A stretch of DNA of 64,000 nucleotides from an uncultured Muribaculaceae bacterium (lineage in GTDB: Bacteria; Bacteroidota; Bacteroidia; Bacteroidales; Muribaculaceae), in contig CALUMG010000006.1 of assembly GCA_944321705.1 (NCBI GenBank), forward strand, positions 124,001 to 188,000, read 5' to 3'. Made by a program: the position numbers and the translations under genes. The notes under the pieces are model-generated. The model made no database searches. It saw only the letters and a list, made by a program, of their open reading frames with translations, and was not told the origin of the DNA. This document shows positions 52,325-61,329 of the stretch, one piece after another. Position 1 is the stretch's first letter; each line of letters begins with the position of its first letter.

Positions 52325-54595
52325 TCAATAATCACGGCGTGGACCGCGATTGTTTCCGCCATTGCGTTGAGGACGGCCGTTACCGCCATTGTTGCCGTTG
52401 TTGCGAGGACCTTTGTTGCCGTTTCCTCCTTGACGGTGGTTGTTGTTATTTCCGCCGCGACGCGCATCTTCAAATCCTTCGGGCTTGTCTTGAAGGGCTT
52501 TCATTGAAAGACGGAACTTGCCTGTTTTCTTGTCTATTTCAATCAATTTAACAGTTACTTCGTCACCTTCTTTCAATCCGGTTGATTCCATGTTCTCAAT
52601 GCGATCCCAGCTTATTTCTGAAATGTGGAGCAATCCGTCTTTTCCCGGCATGAATTCAACGAATGCGCCAAAGTCGAGGATGCTGCGTATAACGCCGGTG
52701 TAGACTTTTCCTTCTTCGGGAACGGCAATGATAGCCTTGATTCGTTCAACTGCGGCATCGATGCATTCCTTGTTGGCTGCAGAAATTTCGATTTCTCCCT
52801 TGCCGTCGATTTCGTCGATAGTCACGACAGCTCCGGTAGCTTCTTGTATGCCTTGGATTGTTTCACCACCCTTGCCGATGATTGCACCGATGAAGTCCTT
52901 GTCGACAGTCATAGTTACGATGCGAGGCACATGAGGCTTATAGTCTTCACGCGGTTGCGGGATAGTTTCATTAATGATGTTAAGAATGTGCATTCTTCCA
53001 TCACGAGCTTGGTTAAGAGCCTGTTCAAGGATTTCGTAAGACAATCCGTCACACTTTATGTCCATTTGAGTGGCGGTAATACCGTCTTTCGTTCCTGTAA
53101 CCTTGAAGTCCATGTCTCCGAGGTGGTCTTCGTCACCAAGGATGTCGGACAAGATTGCATGCTTTACATTGCCCTTGTCGGAAATCAAACCCATGGCGAT
53201 GCCTGCAACCGGCTTTTTCATTTTCACACCTGCATCGAGCAGCGCGAGAGTTCCGGCACATACGGTAGCCATTGAAGAAGAACCGTTTGATTCAAGGATG
53301 TCTGAAACGATGCGCACTGTGTAAGGGAAATTTTCGGGGAACATGCGTTTCAAGGCGCGATGGGCCAAGTTTCCATGCCCGATTTCGCGACGGCCAACGC
53401 CACGTTGTGCTTTAGCTTCTCCTGTTGAGAACGGAGGGAAGTTGTAGTGGAGCAGGAATCTTTCGGTGCCGTGGTTCAATACATCGTCGACAAGTTTCTC
53501 GTCGAGCTTGGTTCCGAGTGTTACGGTAGCAAGCGCCTGTGTTTCTCCACGGGTGAACACTGCCGAGCCGTGAGGACCCGGAAGGTAATCGACTTCGCAC
53601 CAAATGGGTCGAATTTCGGTTGTCTTACGTCCGTCAAGACGGATGCCTTCATCAAGGACGCAGCGACGCATTGCTTCTTTTTCCACATCATGATAATAAC
53701 GTTTCACGAGCGGAGTTTTTTCTTCACGTTCTTCTTCGGGAATTGATTCGATATATTCGTTGCAGATTGCATCGAAACTGTCATTGCGCCAATGCTTGTC
53801 GGCAGAACCGGCTTTTGCTATGGCGTATGCCTTGTCGTAGCAAGTGTCCCACACATTTTGACGCAATTCTTCATCGTTTATTTCGTGGCAGTATTCACGT
53901 TTAACGGTTGCTCCTACTTCTTCGGCAAATTCCATTTGAGCCTTGCATTGAACCTTGATGGCTTCGTGTGCAGCTTTCAATGCGTTGAGCAAATCGGTTT
54001 CGCTCACTTCGTCCATTTCACCTTCGACCATCATTATGTTGTCGTAAGTAGCACCTACCATAAGATCCATGTCAGCTTTTTCAAGTTGGTCGAAAGTCGG
54101 GTTGATGACGAATTGTCCGTCGATGCGAGCCACGCGAACTTCAGAAATAGGCCCGTTGAAAGGAATGTCGGAAACAGCGAGAGCTGCCGAAGCTGCTAAT
54201 CCGGCGAGAGCATCGGGCATGTCTTGACCGTCGGAAGAGAACAAAATTATGTTGACAAAAGTGTCAGCATGATAATTGTCGGGGAATAAAGGGCGAAGTA
54301 CCCTGTCGACAAGACGGGCAGTCAAGATTTCATAGTCGGATGCGCGCCCTTCGCGTTTCTGGAAACCGCCTGGGAATCTTCCAAAAGCTGAGAATTTTTC
54401 TTTGTACTCAACTTGCAGGGGCATGAAATCTACCCCTTCGCCGGCTTCTTTTGCCGACACGACTGTCGCAAGAAGCATAGTATTGTTCATGCGCAGTTCA
54501 ACAGCACCATCGGCTTGCTTTGCAAGCTTTCCTGTTTCGAGGGTGATCACACGTCCGTCACCCAGTTCGATGGTTTTTTTAGTAGGTGTTACCAT
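52325..54595 (-). CDS. pnp: Polynucleotide phosphorylase
   Basis: This is a phosphorolytic 3'-5' exoribonuclease of mRNA decay, 756 residues long. Two RNase PH domains (about 12-145 and 325-460) flank a helical domain. The core segment [20 protein letters not shown] belongs to the KH domain (about 560-615), and [21 protein letters not shown] begins the S1 domain (about 630-700). The last ~50 residues are rich in Gly, Asn and Arg (RGG/NNN-like), which is common in Bacteroidota and may bind RNA or partner proteins. TATCTTTG (complement of 54627-54634) is a likely -7 element upstream. Confidence 0.97.
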   Translation of the reverse strand: MVTPTKKTIELGDGRVITLETGKLAKQADGAVELRMNNTMLLATVVSAKEAGEGVDFMPLQVEYKEKFSAFGRFPGGFQKREGRASDYEILTARLVDRVLRPLFPDNYHADTFVNIILFSSDGQDMPDALAGLAASAALAVSDIPFNGPISEVRVARIDGQFVINPTFDQLEKADMDLMVGATYDNIMMVEGEMDEVSETDLLNALKAAHEAIKVQCKAQMEFAEEVGATVKREYCHEINDEELRQNVWDTCYDKAYAIAKAGSADKHWRNDSFDAICNEYIESIPEEEREEKTPLVKRYYHDVEKEAMRRCVLDEGIRLDGRKTTEIRPIWCEVDYLPGPHGSAVFTRGETQALATVTLGTKLDEKLVDDVLNHGTERFLLHYNFPPFSTGEAKAQRGVGRREIGHGNLAHRALKRMFPENFPYTVRIVSDILESNGSSSMATVCAGTLALLDAGVKMKKPVAGIAMGLISDKGNVKHAILSDILGDEDHLGDMDFKVTGTKDGITATQMDIKCDGLSYEILEQALNQARDGRMHILNIINETIPQPREDYKPHVPRIVTMTVDKDFIGAIIGKGGETIQGIQEATGAVVTIDEIDGKGEIEISAANKECIDAAVERIKAIIAVPEEGKVYTGVIRSILDFGAFVEFMPGKDGLLHISEISWDRIENMESTGLKEGDEVTVKLIEIDKKTGKFRLSMKALQDKPEGFEDARRGGNNNNHRQGGNGNKGPRNNGNNGGNGRPQRNGGNNRGPRRDY

Positions 54596-54626
54596 AAAAT
54601 TCTTTCTCTACATGTAAAAATTCCTG

Positions 54627-54634
54627 CAAAGATA
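54627..54634 (-). promoter_or_regulatory. -7 box of pnp
   Basis: TATCTTTG on the minus strand lies about 32 bases before the pnp ATG. The -33 element is not clear. Confidence 0.45.
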
Positions 54635-54820
54635 ATTATTCTTTTTGACTTAAAGCTATTTCATTAATGATTATTGTGAAAAATAGGTGTTTGGCTGCAT
54701 TCAGTAAATGAGTGTTGCAGAAGTGTCGAGCTTGTGAGGCTTTAGAATGTGGCAAATAATTTGTATATTTACTCCCGTTCACGTCATGGCATGTGCGATG
54801 GGCGTAGAGTATTAGGTTAT

Positions 54821-55711
54821 ATGGATAAGGATTTGAAAAATAAAATAATATTATATGGCGACATGGATTCAGTGCCGCAAAAGGATGTCCTCGACAATGA
54901 AGTGTTTATCTTTGATAATCTTGACGGCATGTCGATATCCGATAAGCCGATAATGCTCGACATGCCTCTTTTCGGGGTGTGCATAAGCGGAGACGCCACT
55001 GTGAAAGTCAATCTCAACGAGTATCATGTGCCGGCCAACAGCCTGTTTACTCTGATGCCCGACCATATTTTGCATGGTTATGAGTCTTCGAGTGACTTTA
55101 AAGGGTTGTTTGTGGGAATAGACAGGAAATTTGTCGACGAGATGCTGCCCGACGTGCATTCGGTATTACCTCTTATAATGAGTTTCAAGTCGAGTCCTGT
55201 AATATCGTTGACCGAAGATGAGACCGAGGACTTGAAAGATTTTCATGCATTCTTGTGGCGTCGCATCAAGCGCGAGCACGGGATTTACAAGCGTAAGATG
55301 ATGCAAGGCCTATTATTGTCGGTGCTGTACAAGATTCTTGCCATATACAAGGAGCGTTACAAATATGCCGAAACAAAGCGGACTCATAACGAAGAGTTGT
55401 TTTTCAATTTTGTCACTCTTGTGGAAAACGAGTTCAAGCACAAAAGAACGGTGCAATATTATGCCGGACGCATGTGCATCACGTCAAAGCATCTGACATC
55501 GGTAGTAAAACAGGTGAGCGGAAAGACGGCAGGCGATTGGATAGACAATTTTGTCATTCTTGCTGCCAAGGTTATGTTGCGTTCTTCTTCCCATACGATT
55601 CAGGAAATAAGTGCGGAACTGAATTTCTCCAACCAGTCGATATTTGGAAAATATTTCAAGCAACGCGTGGGAATGTCACCAAGCGAATACAGGCAGAAGT
55701 CGTCTGATTGA
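54821..55711 (+). CDS. AraC-family transcriptional regulator
   Basis: I choose ATG 54821 (MDKDLKNKIILYGD), because the longer frame begins with GTG at 54749 in a region that looks like promoter. The 296-residue product has an N-terminal cupin-like sensor domain (about 10-150), a helical linker and a C-terminal AraC DNA-binding domain (about 190-295) with two helix-turn-helix motifs (ITSKHLTSVVKQVSGKTAGDWI and EISAELNFSNQSIFGKYFKQ) ending in GMSPSEYR. It converges on the MATE pump gene, so that gene is a possible but not obvious target. Confidence 0.9.
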   Translation: MDKDLKNKIILYGDMDSVPQKDVLDNEVFIFDNLDGMSISDKPIMLDMPLFGVCISGDATVKVNLNEYHVPANSLFTLMPDHILHGYESSSDFKGLFVGIDRKFVDEMLPDVHSVLPLIMSFKSSPVISLTEDETEDLKDFHAFLWRRIKREHGIYKRKMMQGLLLSVLYKILAIYKERYKYAETKRTHNEELFFNFVTLVENEFKHKRTVQYYAGRMCITSKHLTSVVKQVSGKTAGDWIDNFVILAAKVMLRSSSHTIQEISAELNFSNQSIFGKYFKQRVGMSPSEYRQKSSD

Positions 55712-55739
55712 TGGCATGATTGTTTTTGCCATCAATCAG
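55704..55739. terminator. Bidirectional terminator between the araC-type and MATE genes
   Basis: CTGATTGATGGC (55704-55715) and GCCATCAATCAG (55728-55739) form a 12-bp perfect stem. The left arm contains the stop codon of the regulator gene. Confidence 0.75.
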
Positions 55740-55745
55740 TTCTGT

Positions 55746-57116
55746 TTATCGGATGAAATTCTTCGCAACCCATTTCATGCTGTACCATCGTTTCACGAAT
55801 ATGATGCCTCGAATGTTTTCGTCGAGCATGAAGGCGGTCCACATGCCAAGTATGCCGAATCCAAGTACTATTCCCGACACATAGCCGAAAGCCACTGCGA
55901 CACTCCACATTACAATTAATCCTACATAGAAAGGGTAGTTGACATCGCCGGCGGCACGCAGCGCGTTGGTGGCAAATATGTTGATGGGACGGCCTATTTC
56001 AAGCAGTACGTCAATCCACAGGATTATGCAGCCAAGACGTATTATCTCGGGATTGCGTGTGAGGATGTTGAATATGTACGGGCCCGACAGTGCAAGCAGT
56101 ATCGACAGTGCAAGGGTAATGGAGACGGAACGTTTCATCACGAATTTCCCGAGGATGAAAGCGGCACGATTCTTGGAGCGGCCAACGAGGTGTCCGATGC
56201 AGATTGCTCCTCCTTGGGCCATCGATATGCTGAACAGGTACACGAACATTATGATGTTGACGCAATAGGTGCGAGTGGCGAGAGCCTCGACTCCAAGCAT
56301 GTTTATGAGATAGGTAATAACAATTTGCGATGAACTGTAGGAAGCCTGTTCGCCGGCCGACGGCAACCCTATGCGCATCAATTTGCCGAGTTCTCTCCAT
56401 TGGAATGGCACAAAATTTCGCTTGTGGAATTTCGGAATCAGCTTTTTGTGGACTATTACCATGAGCATACCCATGGCTATTGCCCGGCATGCTGCAGTGG
56501 AAATCGCTGCACCTTCCACGCCGAGGGCCGGCATTCCGAATTTACCGAAAATAAGCGAGTAGTTGCCAAATATGTTTAGGATGTTCATGACGAGAGCCAC
56601 GAGCATCGGGTAGAATGCCATGTCGGCACTGCGCAAGGCTGCCGACAGTGTCATGGCAAGTGCCTGGAAGAATGCCATTGACCCTACAATACGCATGTAG
56701 GCCAATCCGTCGGGCATCAATTCGGGTGCAAGTCCCATTTTTGATAGCAGCATGTCGGCTCCAAAGTATAGAAAAGCACTTATGGCCAATCCAAACACGA
56801 GGTTTACTATGAGCGATATGCCAACGATGGTCTCTACTTTCTCATCGAGTTTAGCTCCCATGTATTGAGAACAAAGCACGGATGTGCCGATGTTAATCAC
56901 TTCAAACACGAGGAAGCAGAAAGTGACGATTTGATTTACCATTCCCACTGCTGCTACGCTACCGTCGCTGTGTCGTGACAACATGAACGTGTCTACGGCA
57001 CCGAGCATCATGATAAGCAGTACTTCAATGAAAATGGGTCCTGCAAGCCGGGCCAATTGCCACTTTAAATTGGAACGCTTTCCTGTGGCCAAGCCTGATT
57101 TTATGGATATAGCCAT
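55746..57116 (-). CDS. MATE-family multidrug/metabolite exporter
   Basis: This is a 456-residue inner-membrane antiporter with about twelve membrane segments in two MatE halves (about 25-185 and 250-410). Recognisable parts are LLIMMLGAVDTFMLSRHSDGSVAAVGMVNQI near residues 33-63 and NPEIIRLG and AGDVNYPFYVGLI in the second half. It uses Na+ or H+ to expel drugs or metabolites; the substrate is unknown. TAACTTTG (complement of 57171-57178) is the likely -7 element. It is a single gene. Confidence 0.95.
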   Translation of the reverse strand: MAISIKSGLATGKRSNLKWQLARLAGPIFIEVLLIMMLGAVDTFMLSRHSDGSVAAVGMVNQIVTFCFLVFEVINIGTSVLCSQYMGAKLDEKVETIVGISLIVNLVFGLAISAFLYFGADMLLSKMGLAPELMPDGLAYMRIVGSMAFFQALAMTLSAALRSADMAFYPMLVALVMNILNIFGNYSLIFGKFGMPALGVEGAAISTAACRAIAMGMLMVIVHKKLIPKFHKRNFVPFQWRELGKLMRIGLPSAGEQASYSSSQIVITYLINMLGVEALATRTYCVNIIMFVYLFSISMAQGGAICIGHLVGRSKNRAAFILGKFVMKRSVSITLALSILLALSGPYIFNILTRNPEIIRLGCIILWIDVLLEIGRPINIFATNALRAAGDVNYPFYVGLIVMWSVAVAFGYVSGIVLGFGILGMWTAFMLDENIRGIIFVKRWYSMKWVAKNFIR

Positions 57117-57170
57117 ATATTATGTAAACCTAAAACAATGAAAATTTTTGTTACTTGAAATTTGCGGTTG

Positions 57171-57178
57171 CAAAGTTA
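57171..57178 (-). promoter_or_regulatory. -7 box of the MATE gene
   Basis: TAACTTTG on the minus strand, about 55 bases before the ATG, matches TAnnTTTG. No clear -33 element was found. Confidence 0.4.
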
Positions 57179-57285
57179 CGAATTTGTGCAAAATCTTGAA
57201 ATATTGATGGAATAATGTCATTAATGTTTTATGTTACGGTATTTATGTCTATTTTTACAAAAAATACAATAAATATCATAAATAT

Positions 57286-60198
57286 ATGAAAGGAATTTTC
57301 AAGTGTTTAGGTGTTGCCGCTACATTATGTGTTGCGGCAATCATGACAGGTTGTGCGGGTTATAGCTACGAGTCGGTTCCGGGAGATCCGATGAATACGC
57401 GCATTTACACGCTCGACAATGGATTAAAGGTGTACATGAGTGTGAACAAGGATGAACCACGCATACAGACGTATATAGCGGTGAGAGTGGGAAGCAAGAA
57501 CGACCCGGCCGAGACGACCGGCCTGGCCCATTATTTCGAGCATCTCATGTTCAAAGGAACAAATCATTTCGGCACACAAAATTACGAAGCCGAAAAGCCG
57601 TTGCTCGACCAAATTGAACAACAGTTTGAGGTGTATCGCCAGACAACCGACAGCGTGGAAAGAAAGAAAATATATGCCGTAATAGATAGTTTGTCGTATG
57701 AAGCATCGAAATATGCCATTCCTAACGAATATGACAAATTGATGGCTGCAATAGGTGCCACAGGGACCAATGCATATACCAGTACCGACGTGACATGTTA
57801 TGTGGAAAACATTCCAAGCAACCAAGTGGAGAATTGGGCCATTATACAAGCTGACCGTTTTAAAAACAACGTGATACGCGGTTTCCACACCGAGCTTGAA
57901 ACGGTGTATGAGGAAAAGAACATGTCGCTCACGAGCGACATTGAGACTGCGCTTGATTCGTTGAATGCAGCCTTGTATCCTCATCATCCTTATGGATTGT
58001 GGACTGTGCTTGGATTCCAAGAACACTTGAAGAATCCGTCAATTACCAATATAAAGAATTATTACAAGCAATGGTATGTTCCTAACAACATGGCCATTTG
58101 CATGTCGGGCGATTTTAATCCCGACGAGGTTATTGCTGTCATCGACAAGTACTTTGGCGACATGCAGCCCAATCCGAATTTGCCAAAACTCGACTTGAAG
58201 GCCGAATCGGAAATTACAGCTCCTATCGTGAAAGAGGTAAAAGGCAAAGAAGCCGAGACATTGATGATGGGCTGGAGATTGCCCGGGGAGGGAACTTTTG
58301 AGGCCGACACGATGGAAGTGGTATCCCAATTGTTGAGCAATGGCGTGGCCGGATTGCTTGACATAGACGTGCTGCAACCGCAGAAGGTGCTGCAGGTGTA
58401 TTCTTTCCCGTTGACTATGGCCGATTATTCGACGTTCTTGATTCATGGCACGCCAAAGGAAGGCCAGTCGCTTGATGAAGTGAAGGATATCGTGCTTGCC
58501 GAAGTGGCAAAATTGCGCAATGGTGATTTTGACGAAAAGATGCTCCAAGCCATATTGAACAATTTCAAATGGCAACAGGAAATCACGCTTGAAAGCAATG
58601 AGGGGCGTGCCGACATGTTTGTAAACTCATTCATAAACGGGTCGAGATGGGAAGATGAGGTGACTCGGCTTGACCGCATGTCGAAATTCACGAAAGCCGA
58701 CATCATGAATTTTGCCAACCGCTACTTGAAGGATGATAATTATGCGATAGTTTACAAACGTAAAGGCAAAAATCCAAATATCCTCACCATTGACAAGCCT
58801 GAAATCACGCCTATCGCCATGAACCGCGACACGGCCAGCGCATTTTTGAAAGAGATTCAAGCTTCTGTCGTGAAGCCTATCGAACCTGTGTTCCTTGATT
58901 TTTCGAAGGATTTGACTGTTACCGAACTGAAGCCGGGTATGCAGTTGCTGTACAAGCATAATGAATCAAACGACTTGTTTGAGTTGATGTACATATTCGA
59001 TATGGGTACGAACTCCGACAAGTGGCTTTCTACTGCAGTTGATTATTTTGAATATCTTGGAACATCCGATATGACTTCGGAAGAGGTGAAAAAGGAATTT
59101 TATCGTCTTGCCTGCAACTTCAATGTCGTTGCAAATAGTGAAAGATCTTATATATTCTTGTCGGGATTGAATGAAAACATGCCCGAAGCGGTTGCCTTGA
59201 TGGATAAGTTGCTTGCTGATTGCCAAGTTGATGAAGAGGCTTACAAGAACCTTGTGGATAACATATTGAAACAACGTGCCGATGCAAAAGCCGACCAATA
59301 CAGTAATGTAAACCGTCTCATTGCTTACATGCAATTTGGACCGCACAACCGTTACACCAATATCCCGAGCGAGAAAGAATTGGAATCAATCGATCCACAG
59401 AAATTGGTTGACATCATACATGGGCTTTGCGGCTACAAGCATCGTGTGACTTATTATGGCCCGATGTCGCAAGATGATTTTACAGCCTTGATAAACGAGG
59501 AGCATAAAGTGGCCGAGGAATTGAAGGATGTTCCTGTCAAAGACATGGCGCGACTGTTGACAGAGAATCCGATGATATACACTGCTCCGTATGAAGCTAA
59601 TCAAGTATATATGTTGCAGTATTCCAACGATGGTAAAAAATATGACTTGGCCATTGAAAATGCAAGAAGATTGTACAATGAGTATTTCAATGGCGGCATG
59701 AACTCAATCGTGTTCCAAGAAATGCGCGAAAGCCGAGGGCTTGCTTACATGGCTTCGGCCAGTCTTTCTCAGCCTAACGACAAGGATGATACTTATTGCT
59801 ATGTATCTCTGATTGCTACGCAGAACGACAAAGTCTTTGATGCTATAAGTACATTTAATGACATAATCGAAGATATGCCTGAATCGGAGACCGCGTTTGA
59901 GATTGCGAAGAACAGCTTGCTTTCTCGCTTGCGCACTGAACGCATCCTCAAGTCGGACGTGATATGGCAATACATAGCAGCCCAAGATTATGGGTTGGAT
60001 GTAGATTCCCGCATTTCGTTGTATGACTATGTGCAGAATGCCACTTTGGCCGATGTTGTCAAGTTCCAGAATGAGTGGGTGAAAGGACGCACGTTCCAGT
60101 ATTGCATCCTCGGTGACAAGAAGAGTATCGACATGCAGGCGTTGAAGCAATTTGGACCAGTACATGAATTACAAACTAAAGAAATATTTGGCTATTGA
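57286..60198 (+). CDS. M16-family zinc metalloprotease lipoprotein (two-domain)
   Basis: The protein has 970 residues. A lipoprotein signal ends in MTGC (Cys23), so it is membrane-anchored in the periplasm or on the surface. The first M16 half has the inverted zinc motif His82-Tyr-Phe-Glu85-His86 followed by LMFKGT, and the distal zinc ligand Glu in ETVYEEKN near residue 205. The second half (about 545-960) lacks a zinc motif, as is usual for the inactive partner domain, and contains the substrate-binding FNGGMNSIVFQEMRESRGLAY. The full-length, single-chain form resembles pitrilysin. It would degrade peptides that enter its chamber. A strong terminator follows and no operon partner is seen. 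Confidence 0.95.
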   Translation: MKGIFKCLGVAATLCVAAIMTGCAGYSYESVPGDPMNTRIYTLDNGLKVYMSVNKDEPRIQTYIAVRVGSKNDPAETTGLAHYFEHLMFKGTNHFGTQNYEAEKPLLDQIEQQFEVYRQTTDSVERKKIYAVIDSLSYEASKYAIPNEYDKLMAAIGATGTNAYTSTDVTCYVENIPSNQVENWAIIQADRFKNNVIRGFHTELETVYEEKNMSLTSDIETALDSLNAALYPHHPYGLWTVLGFQEHLKNPSITNIKNYYKQWYVPNNMAICMSGDFNPDEVIAVIDKYFGDMQPNPNLPKLDLKAESEITAPIVKEVKGKEAETLMMGWRLPGEGTFEADTMEVVSQLLSNGVAGLLDIDVLQPQKVLQVYSFPLTMADYSTFLIHGTPKEGQSLDEVKDIVLAEVAKLRNGDFDEKMLQAILNNFKWQQEITLESNEGRADMFVNSFINGSRWEDEVTRLDRMSKFTKADIMNFANRYLKDDNYAIVYKRKGKNPNILTIDKPEITPIAMNRDTASAFLKEIQASVVKPIEPVFLDFSKDLTVTELKPGMQLLYKHNESNDLFELMYIFDMGTNSDKWLSTAVDYFEYLGTSDMTSEEVKKEFYRLACNFNVVANSERSYIFLSGLNENMPEAVALMDKLLADCQVDEEAYKNLVDNILKQRADAKADQYSNVNRLIAYMQFGPHNRYTNIPSEKELESIDPQKLVDIIHGLCGYKHRVTYYGPMSQDDFTALINEEHKVAEELKDVPVKDMARLLTENPMIYTAPYEANQVYMLQYSNDGKKYDLAIENARRLYNEYFNGGMNSIVFQEMRESRGLAYMASASLSQPNDKDDTYCYVSLIATQNDKVFDAISTFNDIIEDMPESETAFEIAKNSLLSRLRTERILKSDVIWQYIAAQDYGLDVDSRISLYDYVQNATLADVVKFQNEWVKGRTFQYCILGDKKSIDMQALKQFGPVHELQTKEIFGY

Positions 60199-60237
60199 AG
60201 TTATAGCGATGCCATCTATGGCATGATGTGAAAATTA

Positions 60238-60280
60238 CGGGTGCCGATTGGAGCTATTTTCAATCGGCACCCGTTTTTTT
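60238..60280 (+). terminator. Terminator of the M16 protease gene
   Basis: CGGGTGCCGATTG (60238-60250) and CAATCGGCACCCG (60261-60273) form a 13-bp perfect stem followed by seven T residues. It is the strongest terminator in the window. Confidence 0.92.
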
Positions 60281-60354
60281 GTCCAATCGGCATGAAATTT
60301 AATTATGATGTATTAAAATTCATACATGCCATCTGAACGGATTATGATATACCC

Positions 60355-60564
60355 TCATAATTTGGAAGAATTTTCTTTGTCAGTTTGATATTTGGATTTC
60401 TGCCGGATTTCGGCGGATATTCCATATATTTTCTGTAAATCTGTATAAGGAATATACCTACTTGAATTTAAGAGAGTTATAAGAATTACCTTGTTTTCGG
60501 GTAATGAGTTGGCAACTGTTCCTATTGCCGTGGTCTGCATCGCTTTACTTGTTAGGTAACTCAT
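60355..60564 (-). CDS. Small hypothetical protein (69 aa)
   Basis: A 69-residue frame on the minus strand starts at ATG 60564 (MSYLTSKAMQTTAIGTV...). A perfect TAATTTTG box (complement of 60572-60579) lies about 8 bases upstream of the ATG, the right place for a -7 element with a very short leader. The first half is weakly hydrophobic and the second half is polar and basic. I do not recognise it. It lies in an A+T-rich stretch that otherwise seems non-coding. It could be a real small gene or a remnant. Confidence 0.35.
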   Translation of the reverse strand: MSYLTSKAMQTTAIGTVANSLPENKVILITLLNSSRYIPYTDLQKIYGISAEIRQKSKYQTDKENSSKL

Positions 60565-60680
60565 CTTACTGCAAAATTAAGCAATAATTTGGATTTCCTT
60601 GCTTCTTTCTGATATAAATCAATCAAATGAAAATCGAAAAGATGTCGAAAAAAAGCAGAATCAGTTAACCTTATAAATGA

Positions 60681-60706
60681 CGTATGGCGATATAAATCGC
60701 CATACG
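60681..60706. repeat. Perfect 11-bp inverted repeat with 4-base loop
   Basis: CGTATGGCGAT - ATAA - ATCGCCATACG is a perfect hairpin. Neither side has a T run, so it is a poor terminator. It lies about 100 bases before the 60564 start (minus strand) and about 500 bases downstream of the 5S gene. Confidence 0.7.
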
Positions 60707-61184
60707 GGTTGTCAGTTTTCCTTCTTAGGCAAAGAATCTATGCCACTTAACCTGTACAAATCTTTATCTTACTATTATAGTATAAATGAGCATCACAAAA
60801 TCCAACATCACCGAAGTGATTCCCAACAGTAATGCAAATTGCGGGAACACAAACATTCCACAAACTGTTAAGCTAATAGATAGAATACTCACTGCAGACT
60901 ACCACTATAATAACTCACTTCTCTATTGCGAAGTATAGAGTGAATATCCGTCCACGATTATACACCCATAACCCATGAATCCCAATTGCGGATGTATTGA
61001 CAAAGTTGTTACGATTAACGATATTGTACATACTCTAAGCTATTCATCTGCTGTAGCCTTTCTAAGTGTAGGGAGAATTCTTTTGGAAATAAATTCTCTA
61101 ATCTACACACAAAACAAAATCATTTGTTTCATAGTGAAATATAATAAAAAATTAATAACCATGGAACCCAAACTCATTTGCACA
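60707..61184. other. A+T-rich region without a convincing gene
   Basis: Only short open frames occur here. One (60786-60938, plus, 50 codons from ATG AGC ATC) reads like a truncated protein but has no promoter or recognisable family. A longer plus-strand frame from 60975 runs through the 5S gene and is rejected. The region may hold decayed coding sequence. Confidence 0.4.
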
Positions 61185-61206
61185 GTCTGTGAGTCCCAAC
61201 CTCAGA

Positions 61207-61207
<1 letters not shown>
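61185..61207 (-). other. Small hairpin directly after the 5S rRNA 3' end
   Basis: On the minus strand GTCTG pairs with CAGAC around a 13-base interior with partial pairing. It follows the 5S sequence by a few bases but has no U run, so it may be a processing or weak termination signal, or chance. Confidence 0.3.
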
Positions 61208-61317
<110 letters not shown>

Positions 61318-61329
61318 AAATTTTATACT

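Noticed and set aside
54749-54765. TGGCAAA-TAAT-TTGT, a second sigma-54-like site before the AraC gene
   Set aside because: Only the -24 half is good, and the -12 reads TTGT. It overlaps a GTG start candidate, and AraC regulators rarely have sigma-54 promoters. Without support from a neighbour it is likely to be chance.
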